A stretch of 64,000 nt of DNA from Thelephora terrestris (Eukaryota > Basidiomycota > Agaricomycetes > Thelephorales > Thelephoraceae), in contig WIUZ02000010.1 in NCBI GenBank assembly GCA_015956445.1, positions 868,001 through 932,000 on the forward strand, written 5' to 3'. A program made the translations under genes and the position numbers. Below the pieces are notes generated by a model. The model had not been told where the DNA came from and did not search any database. It was given only the letters and a program-made list of their open reading frames with translations. Positions 42,413 through 55,468 of this stretch are shown in pieces; within the stretch, counting starts at the first letter, position 1; each line of letters starts with the position of its first letter.

Positions 42413-44854
42413 GCCTGAATGGAGGCAGAGTGAGGGGGTGAAACAGCTGGTGATGTTCCCAACAACTAGGCCAGTTATTGAAGCCTTCCCGCGTACAGCC
42501 TGTGAGTCGGTGTGAGTCAAATTTTCTCACGGACGTCATGGTGGAAGTCGTCCAAGGCTATGCGTCTTTTATCCATTGAACCGTTTTGACAAACGCCTGC
42601 GGTGGGGCGGTGGGACTTTGAAAATCGGAGTGAATTTGGGTGAATCCGACTGGGAGCAACTGAGAAAGGCGACTAGCGCTGTGATCGGGCGTTCGGCCCA
42701 CTCCCCAAGTTCCCTACGCGCAACGAACAAGTTTTGAACCTACAGCTATTGTTACAGGATGAGTTGGGCGTACGACCTTACTGAGTTACTCGTTGGGCTC
42801 GACCTCGCCTTTGCGAGCCCGCTTTTGATCGAGATACGCTTTTTCCTCAGCCTCAAGTTGGGCGTCGATTACCGCACCCCTCTTCTGGCTAACTTCCCCA
42901 TGTAACTCATGTGGGCGACCAAATGCCTCGCCAAAGCTTCCTCCCGATCGCCTATGAAGGTTTTAATATAATCCGTGTTCAAGCCACTGTAGGACGGCAT
43001 TCTCCAGGTGGAATGGCGGCTCACTTTACTTCAAGAACCTTGTCGAGGTCCACTGCATCCGGAGGTGAGTGTTCAGGCCTTTCTGGATGATACTCATGAT
43101 GACTCCTGACGGTGGCCTCAGAGGCGAACACACGATGCAGGCTGAGTGGACGATGTGCACTTACTTCTGATCACTGGATTGAAATACGACTGGCTGACGA
43201 GCAGCAGGGTTTGAGACGGAATCACCTGAAGACATCTCGGTGTTGTAACGAGGGTGCTACGGCCATGGTGTTCTACCTATTATATATACACCACACAAGA
43301 CAGTGGAGCTTAATATGTCACCGATGATGTCGTCTCTCTGAAGGCACACCGACATGTCACAAGGGGTAGACCAAGGGTAGACCCTTCCGGAACCGAAATA
43401 GGGGGTAGGATCTTGTGTTTCGTGGTCCCCGCCAGTCCATGTGTTGGTCCAGTCACGCCCGTTTTGCGAATAGTTAGGGCTCGGTTAGCGCCCCAGTGGA
43501 TGCAAGCAACGTTACCGAAGTCAGAGAAGTATGGCGACCGCTCTTCAATTTGCACTAACCCAATGCCACCAGACAGTCACTCGCCTAGGGATGCGTTCGA
43601 TGTAAACTTGCCTCGTTTACAAGCGCTGGGCACCCCAGACGGATTAGGCGCTGCCCCCGTGTAAATAGAGGAGTCCGCTATCATGGTGACCCTGGGATTG
43701 CCAGTATGGGCGCCGGTCGCAGCACTCAACAGCCGCACCTACCCTCTGAACCATTCGATCTCGGGCACGTTGCGCGTGCTCATAGGACCCTGTGCGTTAT
43801 GTATGCTGGCCATTCTGCCTTCCAGTACTTCAACTCAACTGCCGATCTTGCTAACTGTCACTAATGATGAAACGTGTCAAGCTCAGACGTTGCGGCACAA
43901 GGTTTCCAGCAGACAATAATTTTTTAATCATGGTAAAGCAAGTAGTAGGCAAGTCAAGCAGAATCAGCATGATGGGCATACAAAATATGGAAAGCAAGTT
44001 GAAGTAGATGGTCGCTAAGGGTGCTACACTTTCGATCGACCTTGAGTAAAATCTGACTTTGAATTCTCACCGACTTTTGTCCTTTACCAATGTCCGGTGA
44101 GTTGCTGCCTCGTTAGCGATGAGATTTTGGATGGTTATGACGCGAATCCTAGTAAAAATCACTACGAGCAGGCAGGGTCCAAGGTCTCAGTGGTACCTCC
44201 GGATTTCCTAGCCTATGTCACTGTGGAATATGTTCTAATATGTTGTGACCGATCCGACCAGTGATCGAGCCACGTGGGCCCATGGCGTTCTCGAGACTCG
44301 AGGGCGGGACACTGCGGGACAACGGTTCACTTCAACGCAAGAACCTTGTCGGGATCCACTGCTCCCGGGGGTAAATGACCGGGCTTTTCTGGATTGTGCT
44401 CGTGATGACTCCTGGCGTTAACCTCAAAGTGTCAATACACCGTGCCCGCTGGGTAGGCGGCGTTATGCGCTTACCTCTATTCACTGGATCCGATAGCGAC
44501 AGGCGGGCGGGCGGCAGGGTTCGAGACGGAGGTCCCTGGAGACGTTTTGGTGTTTTAGTGATGATGTTGGCATTCGGGGTGCTCTGCCTACATATACACC
44601 GCAAAGACCATGGAAAAGGGTGTAGTGGCAGGAAAAATGTTATGTACCAGCGATGCAGTCGCTTTGAGGATGCACCGACGACGCATACGCTCTCCCGGCA
44701 CCGACGTTAGGAGGTAAGGTTTGTGCTTCATGATCCTGCCCATGAGCTCACGGATAGCAAATTCCTTTTGGTGAAGAGTTAGCGCCCTCGAGGCCGAAAC
44801 CATATCTCAAGTTGGAAAAGTGTGGCGGGTCATCCTTCATTTCGCGCCAGCACC
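42413..44854. other. gene-poor interval with decayed fragments and a diverged direct repeat
   Basis: No intact gene is supported. Minus-strand coding remains occur at about 42787-42990 (TDYIKTFIGDREEALARHL, then in another frame QLEAEEKAYLDQKRARKGEVEPNE and a stop). The segments 43020-43300 and 44320-44600 are diverged direct repeats whose minus-strand frames both end with the same tail: PERPEHSPPDAVDLDKVLEVK and PEKPGHLPPGAVDPDKVLALK (differences seen). They look like 3' ends of two copies of an unknown gene. Confidence 0.4.
43020..43300 (-). repeat. first copy of a diverged direct repeat (partner about 44320-44600)
   Basis: Shared stretches include AAGAACCTTGTCG, TTTCTGGAT, GATGACTCCTG and ATATACACC in the same order and spacing. 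The conserved C-terminal peptide pattern suggests duplicated exon ends, both now decayed or incomplete. Confidence 0.5.
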
Positions 44855-47800
44855 ATGCCACTCGACGGATATCCACCCAGAGACGACTTGGCACTCAGGA
44901 AGACCTCACTCTACCTTGAAAATGTTAAGGATTTCGGAGAGTGGCCGATAATCTTATCGGCTCGGGCGCAAAAAGACCTACAGGACACCAAACAAGCCGA
45001 CGGCGTGACATTTCAGGTTACAATGCAAAAGATCGAGTAGGGCTCAGGCCTTCGTTCCAGTGACTGCGACTGATCTCCCCCCAGGCAATTGTCCAAGGGT
45101 CAATTTTCTCGTAGCAATCATAAGCTGCTCACCGCTCCTGAGATGAAGATGCCAATATACGCAGCTAGGATGACAGGCGACAATCGGATGATAGTAAGTG
45201 AAGAATCGCTCGTGATCCAAGCACCTCGTCGACCGTGCTCCTTCAGTACCAGATAGATTGTGTATCGGATCCTAGGAAGTCTCAGGAAGTTGGTTCTCCG
45301 CATGAGTCTCAAGGTACCCTCCTCCTTTTTTCTCCCAGTATCTCATCCGATCCGATTTTCTGTTTTGGCAGCAATCCGGATTTTCGGTATCTTCGCCCTT
45401 GATGAACTTCACCGGTGCAAATTTTGGAATATCCTCGGCAGGCAGTCCGAGCAACGGAGTTCAGACTACATCTACCGATGCACCTTTCGGAGCGAATCTC
45501 AATGCAACGATGGCAGCAACATCGTACTACCCGCCATATTCCCTGCATTATCTGAACAGGATGAGGAAATCCAAGGAGTTTCACTCCTCGTCACTGAAGA
45601 AGAGATAAGGGAGGCAAGTAAAATACTGGCCTACGCTTAATAAATGACTAAGTCTCGTGCAACAGGTTCATTCCTTGCTCGTGTATGCTCTTTCTTGATA
45701 TCATAATCCCCCGCAACTCACGCGACATGCATCCAGTCTGGATAAATTCATCATGTTATCCCAGGTAACGAAGCTTGACTTGATCTCAATCCGATCACTT
45801 ACTAACTTTTCCAAGGCGGTTCTGAACAGTAGGCCCTATCAACCCCTGACGCGGCGACCATTTCTCACTCGTCCTAGGTATCCTGACCGATAAGGAGGTC
45901 GTCCACATTCCCCCACTTTCGTATGTGTGCTAGTCTGGTGATGTGTGGATTGTGCTCATCTCCAACGGATAGCACGCGGGAATGGGAGATCGTCGAGCAC
46001 CCGACGTCCTGTTACGTGATTGGCAGGAGCGGTACGGGCAAAACGACGACAATGCTACTCAAGATTCTGGGAAGACAGCGCACCTGGCAAGCGTATCCCG
46101 AAATGGCACCGAAACCCCGTCAGGTCTTTGTTACGCAATCTCAAGTCCTGGCAGCGAAGGTTGAAGAATATTTTGGGAAGTTGGTGTCAAGTTTTGAAGT
46201 CGCTGCACGTTCTCCCGAGGAAAAACCTACGACAGGCAACGGCACCGAAGAGGTTTCAGAACATGAAAACGAGCTTATCGGACAGGATTACAAAGGAAGA
46301 TGGAGGTCGGGTTTGCCTGACAGGTTCAGTGAACTGCAGGATGAGCATTTTCCGCTGTTCGTCACCTACGATCAGGTACGTATCCTCACCTCCAAAACAC
46401 CTAATCTCACTACCATTTAAATTAGTTATGCGCGATGCTTGAGAATGACATCCGCAGCAATGCTCGGTCAAGCACCCCCAAGAGTTGTGCCGCTACGGAT
46501 GATACTATGTTTTCTATGAGCCAAACCTCATCTTGGGAGACCGGACAACTCGCAGGATCTTACATCGCGTCCTCATCTGATTACATGCAGCAGTCTCGGA
46601 GAAACTTTGTCTCCTACAAGGTGTTTGTGTCCTCATACTGGGACCGCCTTTCGCAGACCTCTACCCGAAAATTAGGTGAGGATCTATGAATTATGCCTGA
46701 ATTGTTTTCACAATGACAAAATTAGATCCCGCCTCGGTGTTTGGGGAATTCATGGGCGTGATTGAGGGGTCTGAGGATACCGTCGGGACGAAAGACAGAT
46801 GCCTCGATCGGGAATCTTACAGGTTGCTCAGCGCTCGGAGTCACGCAAACTTCTCCCATAAACGGGACGAAATTTACACCCTGTTTGAAGCGTATCGCAA
46901 ATTGAAAGTTCAACGAGGAGACTACGATGCGGCAGACCGGTGATACCGCTTCCTCCTATGTTACCCCTTTTCCCACTGAATCTTTTCCCAGAACCCATCG
47001 TATATTGGAAGCACTCCAGGACAGTGGCCCAGCGGGTCGAGGGGTGGACTTCTTGTACGGTTGCAGAAGACTTGGTTTTCCGTATGACTGACCTTGTTTT
47101 AGATATGTAGATGAGGTTCAAGACCATCTCCTCATTGACACACTCGGTCGGTGACAAACCTGCGTTTAATTTTAACCTACCTGACAGCCCCAGTTCTTCG
47201 CAAAATCTGCACCAACCGGCATGTACTGTTCTGGGCCGGCGATACCGCACAAGTAAGGGTGACGATTTCACACGGAAAGAAACCTAATTATTCCGCAGAC
47301 TATCTCAATTGGCAGTTCTTTTCGGTTCGCTGATCTGAAATCGTATCAATATCGTATTGAGGTGCGATCCTTGATGTTGCCGAGTTATGCAAAAGCTGAC
47401 TGTATATCCAGGAACGACTTTCGATTGAGTTGGGACTCACCCCGGCGGAACCGAGGACCTTCGAACTCATTTCAAATCACCGTTCGCACAGCGGGATTGT
47501 GAACTGTGCTCGTTCTATTGTCAAGCTCATAATTCGCTATTGGCCACACTCGATAGACGCTCTGAAACCTGAACAAGCAACCACTCCTGGACCCCGACCA
47601 GTCTTCTTCGTTTTTCAGGAAAACGTGGGTTTAACATTGCAGCCGGGTTATTTGTGATTAACGTCGCAAGCAGACGGATTTAGTACAGGCATTCTTCACA
47701 GACAGCCAAGGGGAAAATATCGATCTCGGGGCGAAGCAATGTGTGACATCTCATTTATGACGCTTAGTCTGTATCATTGACCCTTTCCGCCCAGGTATAC

Positions 47801-50800
47801 TCGTGCGAAACGATGTTACGAAGGCAAGGTTAGAGGAAAGGTTTCCCGGACTCGGGCGCAATAACTTCATGTCAGTTTTGGTGTTATTGCATCAGCTACT
47901 TACCTGAATCGCGCGAACAGGACACTGCACGAGAGCAAGGGCCTCGAATTCAATGATGTACTAGCGTCACCTCTCCTCGAACTAATTTTATCGCTGACAA
48001 AACCAAGGTGATATTATACAATTTCTTCGAGGATTCCCCAGCAACTGCCAATCAATGGCGTTTGATACTAAGTGAGGATTCCGATGGGGATGTCCCAACC
48101 TTTGACGAGACACGTCATGCGAGCCTCTGTGTGGAAGTGCGTTTATTTTAAAATGAGTCTTTTCCCCTCACTCATGCCGTCTGGTTCCGCAGTTGAAATT
48201 CTTGTACGTTGCGATCACTCGGGCCCGACAAAACCTCTGGATCGTGGACAGTTCCGAATCGGCCGAGCCAATGAAGGTACCCACAACTCTCGTGATCACT
48301 TTCCTCTTTTTTCACCATACGTAGAGATACTGGAGCAGCAAGAACCAGGTCTCTATCCAGACGTCTCTCGAGAAGCCTAATTTGGCGGTCGAATCCTCTC
48401 CCGAAGAATGGTCGGCGGCTGCAAGGACGTCAGTGCTGCAGTTTCGTGTTGCCACACATCACGCATTGACTGTTTCACAGGATGTTTGATGCCGGACGCT
48501 ACGCGCAAGCTTCAGTTGCGTTCCGAAGGGCCGGATGCAACCGAGAAGCGATGATATGTGACGCATACGTCTTGCAAGAAAAAGCTGCGTTGATATCGAC
48601 CACCGCCAGCGCAACCAGGATCCAGGCCTTCGTGAAGGCGGCCAAAGCTTTCCTCAATTGTGTTCGGAATTCCCCGTCCAGGGAACGTCTGACCTGTTAC
48701 GAGGCTGCCGGAGATTGTTATAAGGAGGCCCATGATCTGAAAAGGGCAGCAGATAATTATCAGTTGGCCGGAAAGTATGATAAGGCTGCTCTCGCGTTCC
48801 AGGAAAGAGGGCTCATCGATGAGATGGTGGAGCTGATCACTCAGCACAAGAATACCTTCAGTGATCACCTCCATGAACAGTTGACAATGGACGCTCAAAT
48901 GCATTACTTCAAGGTAGATTCTGAGAGCATCCTTGTTTCTAAATACCTCTGATCCTCCTTTCTTCAGTCACTAAACACCAAGTGAGCGATTAACTCCAGT
49001 TGACCTGGGGTGAGTTTTTCTGAGACTCAAATAGGGCAGCTTTGGCGTTGTTCCCCTCTCCAGAGAAGGCACTGGAGTTCTTGAAGAAATGGGAGCTGGA
49101 AGAAGCACGTGTCAAGCTGCTGACAGATCTTAACAGGGCTCTCGAAGCTGCAGCGATTCATGCCAAGAATAAGAATTTGGTGAAGGCTGTCGAGATACTG
49201 AGCGCATCCGCCAATCGCAGCGCGGACCATGTACGGCAAATGATCGAGTACCTCTTGAGAGGGCTCCGAAGTGGTTTCACCCTGGGGATAACGATAAATT
49301 CATCATCCGCGAGTTCCACCCTCTCAAGGCTGCTGGCATTTGTGGATCGGTTAGATGAAAGTACCGCAGCGGAACTAGGGTTTGACGAGGTATGTTCTTC
49401 CCACATATCTAATGGCTGGGCTCTATATCCTTGTTCCTCCAGCTTGCAATGTTTCAAGCAATCCAGCGCGCTGATCATGCCACCCTCCGCACACTTGCCG
49501 AGACTTTCGTCGGGACAGGAAACAATGTCGCCGCTTTGCTATGCCTAGATCACGTTTTCTCGTCTGCTTTTGAGCTCAAGACTCTCCAGCTCACCGAGAT
49601 TCAGGAATCACTCTCCCTTTACCTTGACTACATCCGCCTGCTGAACAAGATCTCGCGCGAAGGGTCCTTGTCTGCCGGTTCAGCATACCAGAGGCTATTT
49701 GGGTTTCAAGTCCTGGGGACCGGTCGTTATCTAGTGCCAAAGCGCTCTCTTTTACATGAGAAACTCACAGGTCAATCTGGCTCAGGTGGAAAGAGCACAG
49801 ACGGGTATAAGTGCGGCGTTGAAGAGCTCCGTGGTGCTATCAGGGAGATCATTAAAACTCGAATCCGCGATCGTACGGCAGCCCAGAACAGCGCTTGCCG
49901 CGAAGTTGGCGGATTCTTGCCTTGTTTACAGCTGCTCATTCAAGGGAACTGTAGTCCTCCAGAAGGACAGCAACCATGCGCGTCCCAACACATTCACCCG
50001 GAACAACTCACGGTAGATTGGTATCACACTCGACTTTGCCTGATACTGCTGCAATTCAAAATCCTAGATACGGCTGGGTATTTCGCTCCTGACGTAGAAA
50101 AGTACGTCATGGTTCGCTCTGCGAGAAATCCGTGCGGATGCTCATTAATCGCAAAGCTACTGGCTTGGGATATTGTACTCGGCACTCCATCCACCTCTTC
50201 AGGGGCTCGGATCCTTTGCGAATCTCGACGTTGCCCGCATACCCGGGGGAGACGACGGTTTCAGGATTGTGCAAGAATGGGTCCGAAATGCCTGTAATGA
50301 CGTCAACGATAACGATGCCTCGAGATCTGCAGACCGCCCCAGGCAATGGTTCACAGTTGCATGCACGCTGGCCTTCGATCTTGACAGAGAAAACGCCCTA
50401 TCTTTCGTTTGTAATGCGCCGATGTACAGGTCGAGAAGGTGGCCGCCGTCCCACTCTCGCGAGGCGAGGGAACCCATCGTACAGGATTTCGTTGCCTTCT
50501 TAATTGGACAAGATTTTCGTGCTTTGACCCTCGGTTCATCATATCTACGGTGCGCACGGGGATGTGATATGGGTCTGCGTGGATTCCTTCTTATATATCC
50601 TCTCAGCGAAGTCCTCCATTGCAAGTTGCGCGCTGACCCGAACGCGTTGTGCGATCTCGTCGAAAGGCTCTCAGGGCTGTTCATCATGGCCCGTATATAC
50701 GAATCCTGGGAGGGGTTCTTGCACCATGTTACCCTACCTCGTAGTTGGTTCATCAATCTCCTCCTCCCGGGCACAGATTTGAGGAAGGATTCATCAACCC

Positions 50801-52105
50801 TCTTCGCGTTCGCGGTAACCATTATAGACTTCATGCAACGAATCGACGCCCGAATGACAGACTTGATGGGGTCGCTTTACGTTGCTAGACTGTAAGTTGA
50901 CAGCGTAAACATCGAAACATGGTACTGACAAATCAAATATTAGCTGTTTGTGCCTGTGCCTCAGTCAGTAGCGTCACTCCGTTTCATCAGCGCCCACGTT
51001 TGACTTCTCACAGTTGGATACAATATAAACGATGCCCACTTGAAAGAGAAAATTTTGGCCGGTATCCAGTCGCTGCACAGAACGGATGAACAGTCCACCG
51101 CGTGGGCCTACAAGTGGTAGGTATCATTTACCAGCTGAAATCCCTCTTACTAAAAGTCAACAGTTATGCCAACGCCAAAGGCTGGGGTGATTTTGCGCAT
51201 GCGTTAATGCAGTCGCTGGAAACCCCACATTTTGATGAACTAATCCTGTTGCTGCGCACCGATACTCCCGATGTACCCAGGCAGCACATCCGCACAATAT
51301 TCTGTGATACGCTGGACGAGGTCCCCAAGTTGCTCGGGATGGCTCCGAGCCCTTTCAGGATTGACCCTACCCCCATCCATCAGACGGAACCGAACGAGCA
51401 GGCGGCAACTGGAGAGCAACCCAATAGCGACCACGGCGGACAAGAGCAGAGGAAAAGCGTCGAAACGGGCGAGAAACAAATCAACGCCGCCAAAACGATT
51501 CAGGCAGCCTATCGTCGCCGCTCGAAACGGAAGAAAGTCGCCCTCAAGGGGATCGAAGTTGCTGAAGCCCTCCATTGGAACGGCCTGCGTAAAAGATCGA
51601 TGGAAATGCGGTGGCCCAAGAATTCACAATACTATGTCCTCTTCCGAGTTCCGCTGGGATCTATCCTTGTGTGTTTGGACACGATCAAAACGTTCTCCAG
51701 CTCGGGGAAGGGGGAGGCTAAGGCACAGATGTTGAAAGTAAGCGATAAGGATCTTGAATCATCGAATAGGGTTTTCGACCAACACAGGTGAGGGAGCGAT
51801 GGTTCCACATTTCACCAAGCGTCTAATAGATCACTAGTAAAAACCTCAAGAAAACGGACGCGCTACGGAAGAAACTCTCCCCGTCCTCTAAATTCCACGA
51901 GAAACAGTCTGTTAGCGACCTACAAGATGCGGTCCTTGATTTGAAAGCTATTGTGGAGAGCCTAGAGAACATCCCAGGATCGGCTAAAATGAGGAAACGG
52001 ATGAAGAACCGCTGGGACCGAGGATCGAAGTGGATTCTCGAGAAGCAGGGGACTAGTAGAGCGAATGGAGTGAAGACAGACGAGCCAAAGGCTGTGCCAG
52101 TGTAG
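44855..52105 (+). CDS. large UvrD-like superfamily 1 helicase, TRANK1-type, with IQ motif
   Basis: One multi-exon gene (20 or more exons); each junction I checked is GT-AG and keeps the frame. Exon 1 starts at ATG 44855 (MPLDGYPPRDDLAL). The N-terminal region has YQIDCV and RIFGIFALDELHR blocks seen in fungal TRANK1-like proteins. The helicase core has Walker A CYVIGRSGTGKTTTML (near 46010-46055), Walker B YVDEVQD (near 47100), FWAGDTAQ (motif III), LHESKGLEFNDV (motif V, near 47930) and YVAITRARQNLWIVD (motif VI, near 48205). A TPR-like helical region follows (MFDAGRYAQASVAFRRAGC, then AGDCYKEAHDLKRAADNY). The C-terminal part has an IQ motif AAKTIQAAYRRRSKRK (near 51490), and the gene ends AVPV at 52103. 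Predicted ATP-dependent nucleic-acid motor; biological role in fungi unknown. Some internal exon limits are approximate. Confidence 0.82.
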
Positions 52106-52287
52106 TCTATCCCGTAGCATACATCTATGGACACCCAGTCGCCAACGATAAGAGCGTTTTTACAGGATAGTAATAGTCTAGAAAGAGGAAGTACAAGACC
52201 CGGTCACGCACAGTGTACGTGTTTGATGAACTCGTTCCGATGTATATTAGGATATGATGAACGTAAATCAAGGTAGATGGTACATTT

Positions 52288-53192
52288 TCAAGCAAGTTTG
52301 GTTTTATTACTCAAACGTAGAGACCCAGCAATGGCGTGATATGAATCCCACATGAGCCAGAGTGGAACCCAGACCCAGATAGTATTCATAAACTGGAGGA
52401 AAATAGCTAAGCAGGGGAGGACTTAAGTGGCAGGATAGGTGCAGCACGTACGACGAGGTAAACCCAGAAGGCCCAGGCCTTCGAGGTATCGAGGTTGGGG
52501 TTTCCAGAAACCCATTCGGGACAGAAAGTCATCCAACTGCGGAAGGGTTTCCAGTTTAGTCTGGACGGATTCGGGGTATACTAGGGATCGAGAGCCTCAC
52601 CCGCCGTAGAGTTCAGCAGTGGATAATACAATGATCCAGAAGTGCCTCGCAGGGTCGTTCCTGATGAGCTGGCTAATGATGTAGCAGCATAACGGTCCGG
52701 CACCGAGGACGGTGAGGATTTCAATGGAGACGACAATTGGATCGGCGGTGCCCCAACGAAAATCAACGTTTGCGTATTCTTTCCCTGTTTACACGTGGGT
52801 GAGTCACGCATTCCCCCGCGAGGAAAGAGACGTACACATCTCAGCTAAGGGGCCCACACTCCCATTAACAGTCCGCCCGAATGTGGAGAAGTACAACCAT
52901 GGCCCTTCATATGTGAAGTGGATTAGCGCATCGAAAGCCTAGAAGAAGTGCTCATCGACGTCAATAATTCAAACGCTTAATCTCCTTCGTGGTGGTGTGC
53001 AGGTGTTCTGCCGATTTAAAGCAGTTCAAAGTTCGAGACACTCACTAGCCACACGAACGTGAACTTGTCTGTCCTGGAGGCAGTTTTGGGGAGCAGCTTC
53101 GCGAGACCGAAATACGCGAAAGCTAGAGCGCCAAAGACGCCTGCGATAGAGAAAGCTGAGGTTGCGGTGAATGCTGAGGTGGTATCGGTCAT
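52288..53192 (-). CDS. EBP-family delta8-delta7 sterol isomerase
   Basis: Five exons on the minus strand: 53192-53046, 52938-52836, 52784-52601, 52536-52452 and 52392-52288; 207 residues. It shows the emopamil-binding-protein family in order: a first membrane segment (AGVFGALAFAYFGL), DKFTFVWLAFDALIHFTYEGP, LAEMWKEYANVDFRWGTADP, VSIEILTVLGAGPLCCYI, WMTFCPEWVSGNPNLDT and a last hydrophobic segment ending WVPLWLMWDSY. The conserved His (IHFTYEGP) and the two Glu (FTYEGP, SIEILT) that form the substrate pocket are present. EBP enzymes isomerise a double bond of sterol intermediates in the ER. The protein is slightly shorter than usual. It is divergent from the MoaE gene with 250 bp between starts. 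Confidence 0.88.
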
Positions 53193-53442
53193 GGCGACTC
53201 TCAAGGAAGACGTCACTGGCAGTCGCCGTCCTTGACTGTCGCAAGGAAGTTGCCGGATCCTTGCCGGATCCTCTGATCCTCGCTTGATTCGCACTCACCT
53301 ACTGTACGCGTACAGTACCTCCGCATCCTGGTCAAACTGACGGGCATGCTCTGACTTGGGGTCCACGAATAAGCTCAAACTACTGTATGCTATCGAGCAC
53401 TTCAACGGAAGGATAAAATTCACATGTAAACCTTTTTTCAGC
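53193..53442. promoter_or_regulatory. shared divergent promoter region, EBP and molybdopterin synthase
   Basis: Only 250 bp separate the two start codons, so regulatory sequences for both genes must lie here or inside the genes. No TATA box is obvious. Confidence 0.45.
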
Positions 53443-54095
53443 ATGACTGTGACGTCGGATCCCGAAACCTCTCTCGAACCTCCAGCCTCCGTCGCCGCTA
53501 AGCTCGAGATCCCAGAGGGGACATTTGTCCTCACCTACGACAAACTAGACTCGGGGGCCATCATACGGTCTGTGCAGGATGACGCGGCTGGTGCGATTGC
53601 TGTGTTCATCGGAACAACTCGAAATTCTTTCCAAGGTGCGTCAGGCAACCCTCCCATCTTCCGCGCTATCAGAGGTGACTGTTTCGGACCTCAGGTCAGG
53701 TCGTGACCCGTTTGGAGTATCAGGCGTATAGCAAAATGGCTGTCAAGATCATGAAGGACATTTTCTTATCCGCTCACGCAAACGCGGCTCGGTCTGAGCA
53801 CGCCGTGACATCCGGCCCCCCAGTTTCCCCGCTACTTCATTGTGTGGTCTACCACCGATTTGGAGTCGTGCCAGTTGGGGAAGCGTCGATAGTTATCGCC
53901 GTCTCTTCGCCTCATCGGACGGAGGCTTTTGCAGCTTGTGAATATCTGTTAGAACAGATCAAACTCAAAGTACCGATTTGGAAGATGGAGGTGTACGAGA
54001 GCGGCAAGCCACGGTGGAAGGCAAATCATCCCCCTCACACCTCAGGCGATGCTTTCGATGAGCGTTGCCTTCCCATACAGGAGGATGACACGTAG
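53443..54095 (+). CDS. MOCS2B: molybdopterin synthase catalytic (large) subunit, MoaE/MOCS2B
   Basis: Two exons, 53443-53635 and 53695-54095, 197 residues. ATG 53443 (MTVTSDPETS) is the first Met after a stretch with no family similarity. The MoaE fold is seen from DDAAGAIAVFIGTTRNSFQG through VTRLEYQAYSKMA, VYHRFGVVPVGEASIVIAVSSPHR and VPIWKMEVYESGKPRWKAN. The Lys in PIWK and in GKPRWK correspond to the active-site lysines of the family. It receives sulphur from the small subunit to convert precursor Z into molybdopterin. The C-terminus is longer than bacterial MoaE by about 25 residues. Confidence 0.9.
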
Positions 54096-54399
54096 TACAG
54101 GTAACGCATACTTCACCTTCCATGTAGGCATCCACGTTCAGTGCCCTACGCAGACGGAATGTTTCAGAGTGTCAGTTCACTCAGAAAGCAACTTAGTTCA
54201 GGTCGAAATTGACTGCCTTCAAGGCGCGTCCATATATCGCATCACGTCAACATCGCACACACGGGACAGGTGGATACCGCGAGCTCTCAGGCTCGTATGC
54301 TGGGTGTTGCTCATAATCGGCCGACGCCACGAGAAGCTTCGCTTGGGTCCGGTTGCCGTATCTACAAGGACCAGGCGCTGAGGTTGTACATCATGCATC
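54096..54399. other. intergenic region
   Basis: No gene seen; probable 3' region of MOCS2B. Confidence 0.35.
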
Positions 54400-54810
54400 G
54401 TGATGCTGTCTCGGATGCCTTCCCGCGCCGTAAGTATAAATCTCAAAGCTTCATCGTGCGTGAGACCCGGATCCATGTCCTCTCCCCCCATGGCCAGTCA
54501 CCTTAAAGATGCTCTGTGGCCCTCTCAAAAGGTCATCGCGACGTCAGATCTCCTGTGCGCGAGTCCGCTGCTGTCATTGTTGGTCGCATTCGTCGCAATG
54601 TTAGAGAACAATGGCTGAACAGACAGCTTCGTTACACCACTGAATCGGTGGCCGCACGTTGCGGCGAAAGGCAACGCAAGTTCGATGGCCTCCAGAAATG
54701 GCCGTATCGGTTATTCATCGAGAGTGTCCCGGTCATGCCACAGATAGCCCTCCTCCCTACCTGCGGCTTGTCACGATACATGCGCTCTTTCAAGGGCTTT
54801 TCGATGCGAA
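54400..54810 (+). pseudogene. DUF6535 pseudogene fragment
   Basis: Frames give SDLLCASPLLSLLVAFVAML and, after a 1-base deletion, QWLNRQLRYTTESVAARCGE, RQRKFDGLQKWPYRLFIESV and PQIAL, then a shortened GLSRY segment. These match the intact DUF6535 gene at 25400-25660 block by block. Compared with that gene, a one-base loss occurs between VAML and the QWLNR block, and several residues are missing before GLSRY. Nothing of the long C-terminal part is present. Confidence 0.8.
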
Positions 54811-55468
54811 GAAAGCCAGGTTCTGTTACCAAAAATCCCATCGAGGCCAAGAGCGCCACCCCTGAGGGACACGGCGGATACAGTGTCGTTCTGTGTTATG
54901 CGGGAGCGTTTTCGGACGTGGAGTCCCGGGGATCGAATAATCCCCCCCGCTGATCAATTTTACTTCGGACACCCATGGGTTAGATTAGACTGTTACTCGG
55001 GACGGTAGTTCGTTCGTCAGTGCAATCGACCCAAAGTGACCTTTGGGACTTGAATTGGTCGACAATCCTGGAATTGGCGAAATGCGCGCACATATCTCAA
55101 GCTGCCCCCAGAATTCTACGGAGATGGATCCCTCAATATTTCTACGCCAAATCACTCCAGCCTTGAGCCTAGCAAAGCTGCCGTAGACTTTGCTTGTGAA
55201 TATACGTTGGATTTTTCGAGGATGGCGTCGGCGATTGCCGACTCTAGGCCTTCTGGCGCCAGGCGAGGGTGTGTCTAAACTGAGACGGGAGCGACGGACA
55301 CACGCACCCACGCCAAGAGCCGTTTCTCTTCTCCTTTCCTCTAGCTCCAGCTCTTTAACCTCCGGACCACGAGTTTGTTTGGCTGCGAAGGAAACCGAAG
55401 AGCATTCCTTGCCCTTTGTGTCAACACCCTCTCCCGATATCACATAGCTCAAGCTGAGCGTGCGTGCG
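54811..55468. other. intergenic region upstream of the PA-RING gene
   Basis: No gene seen. Open frames on both strands are GC-driven and show no known motif. Confidence 0.35.
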
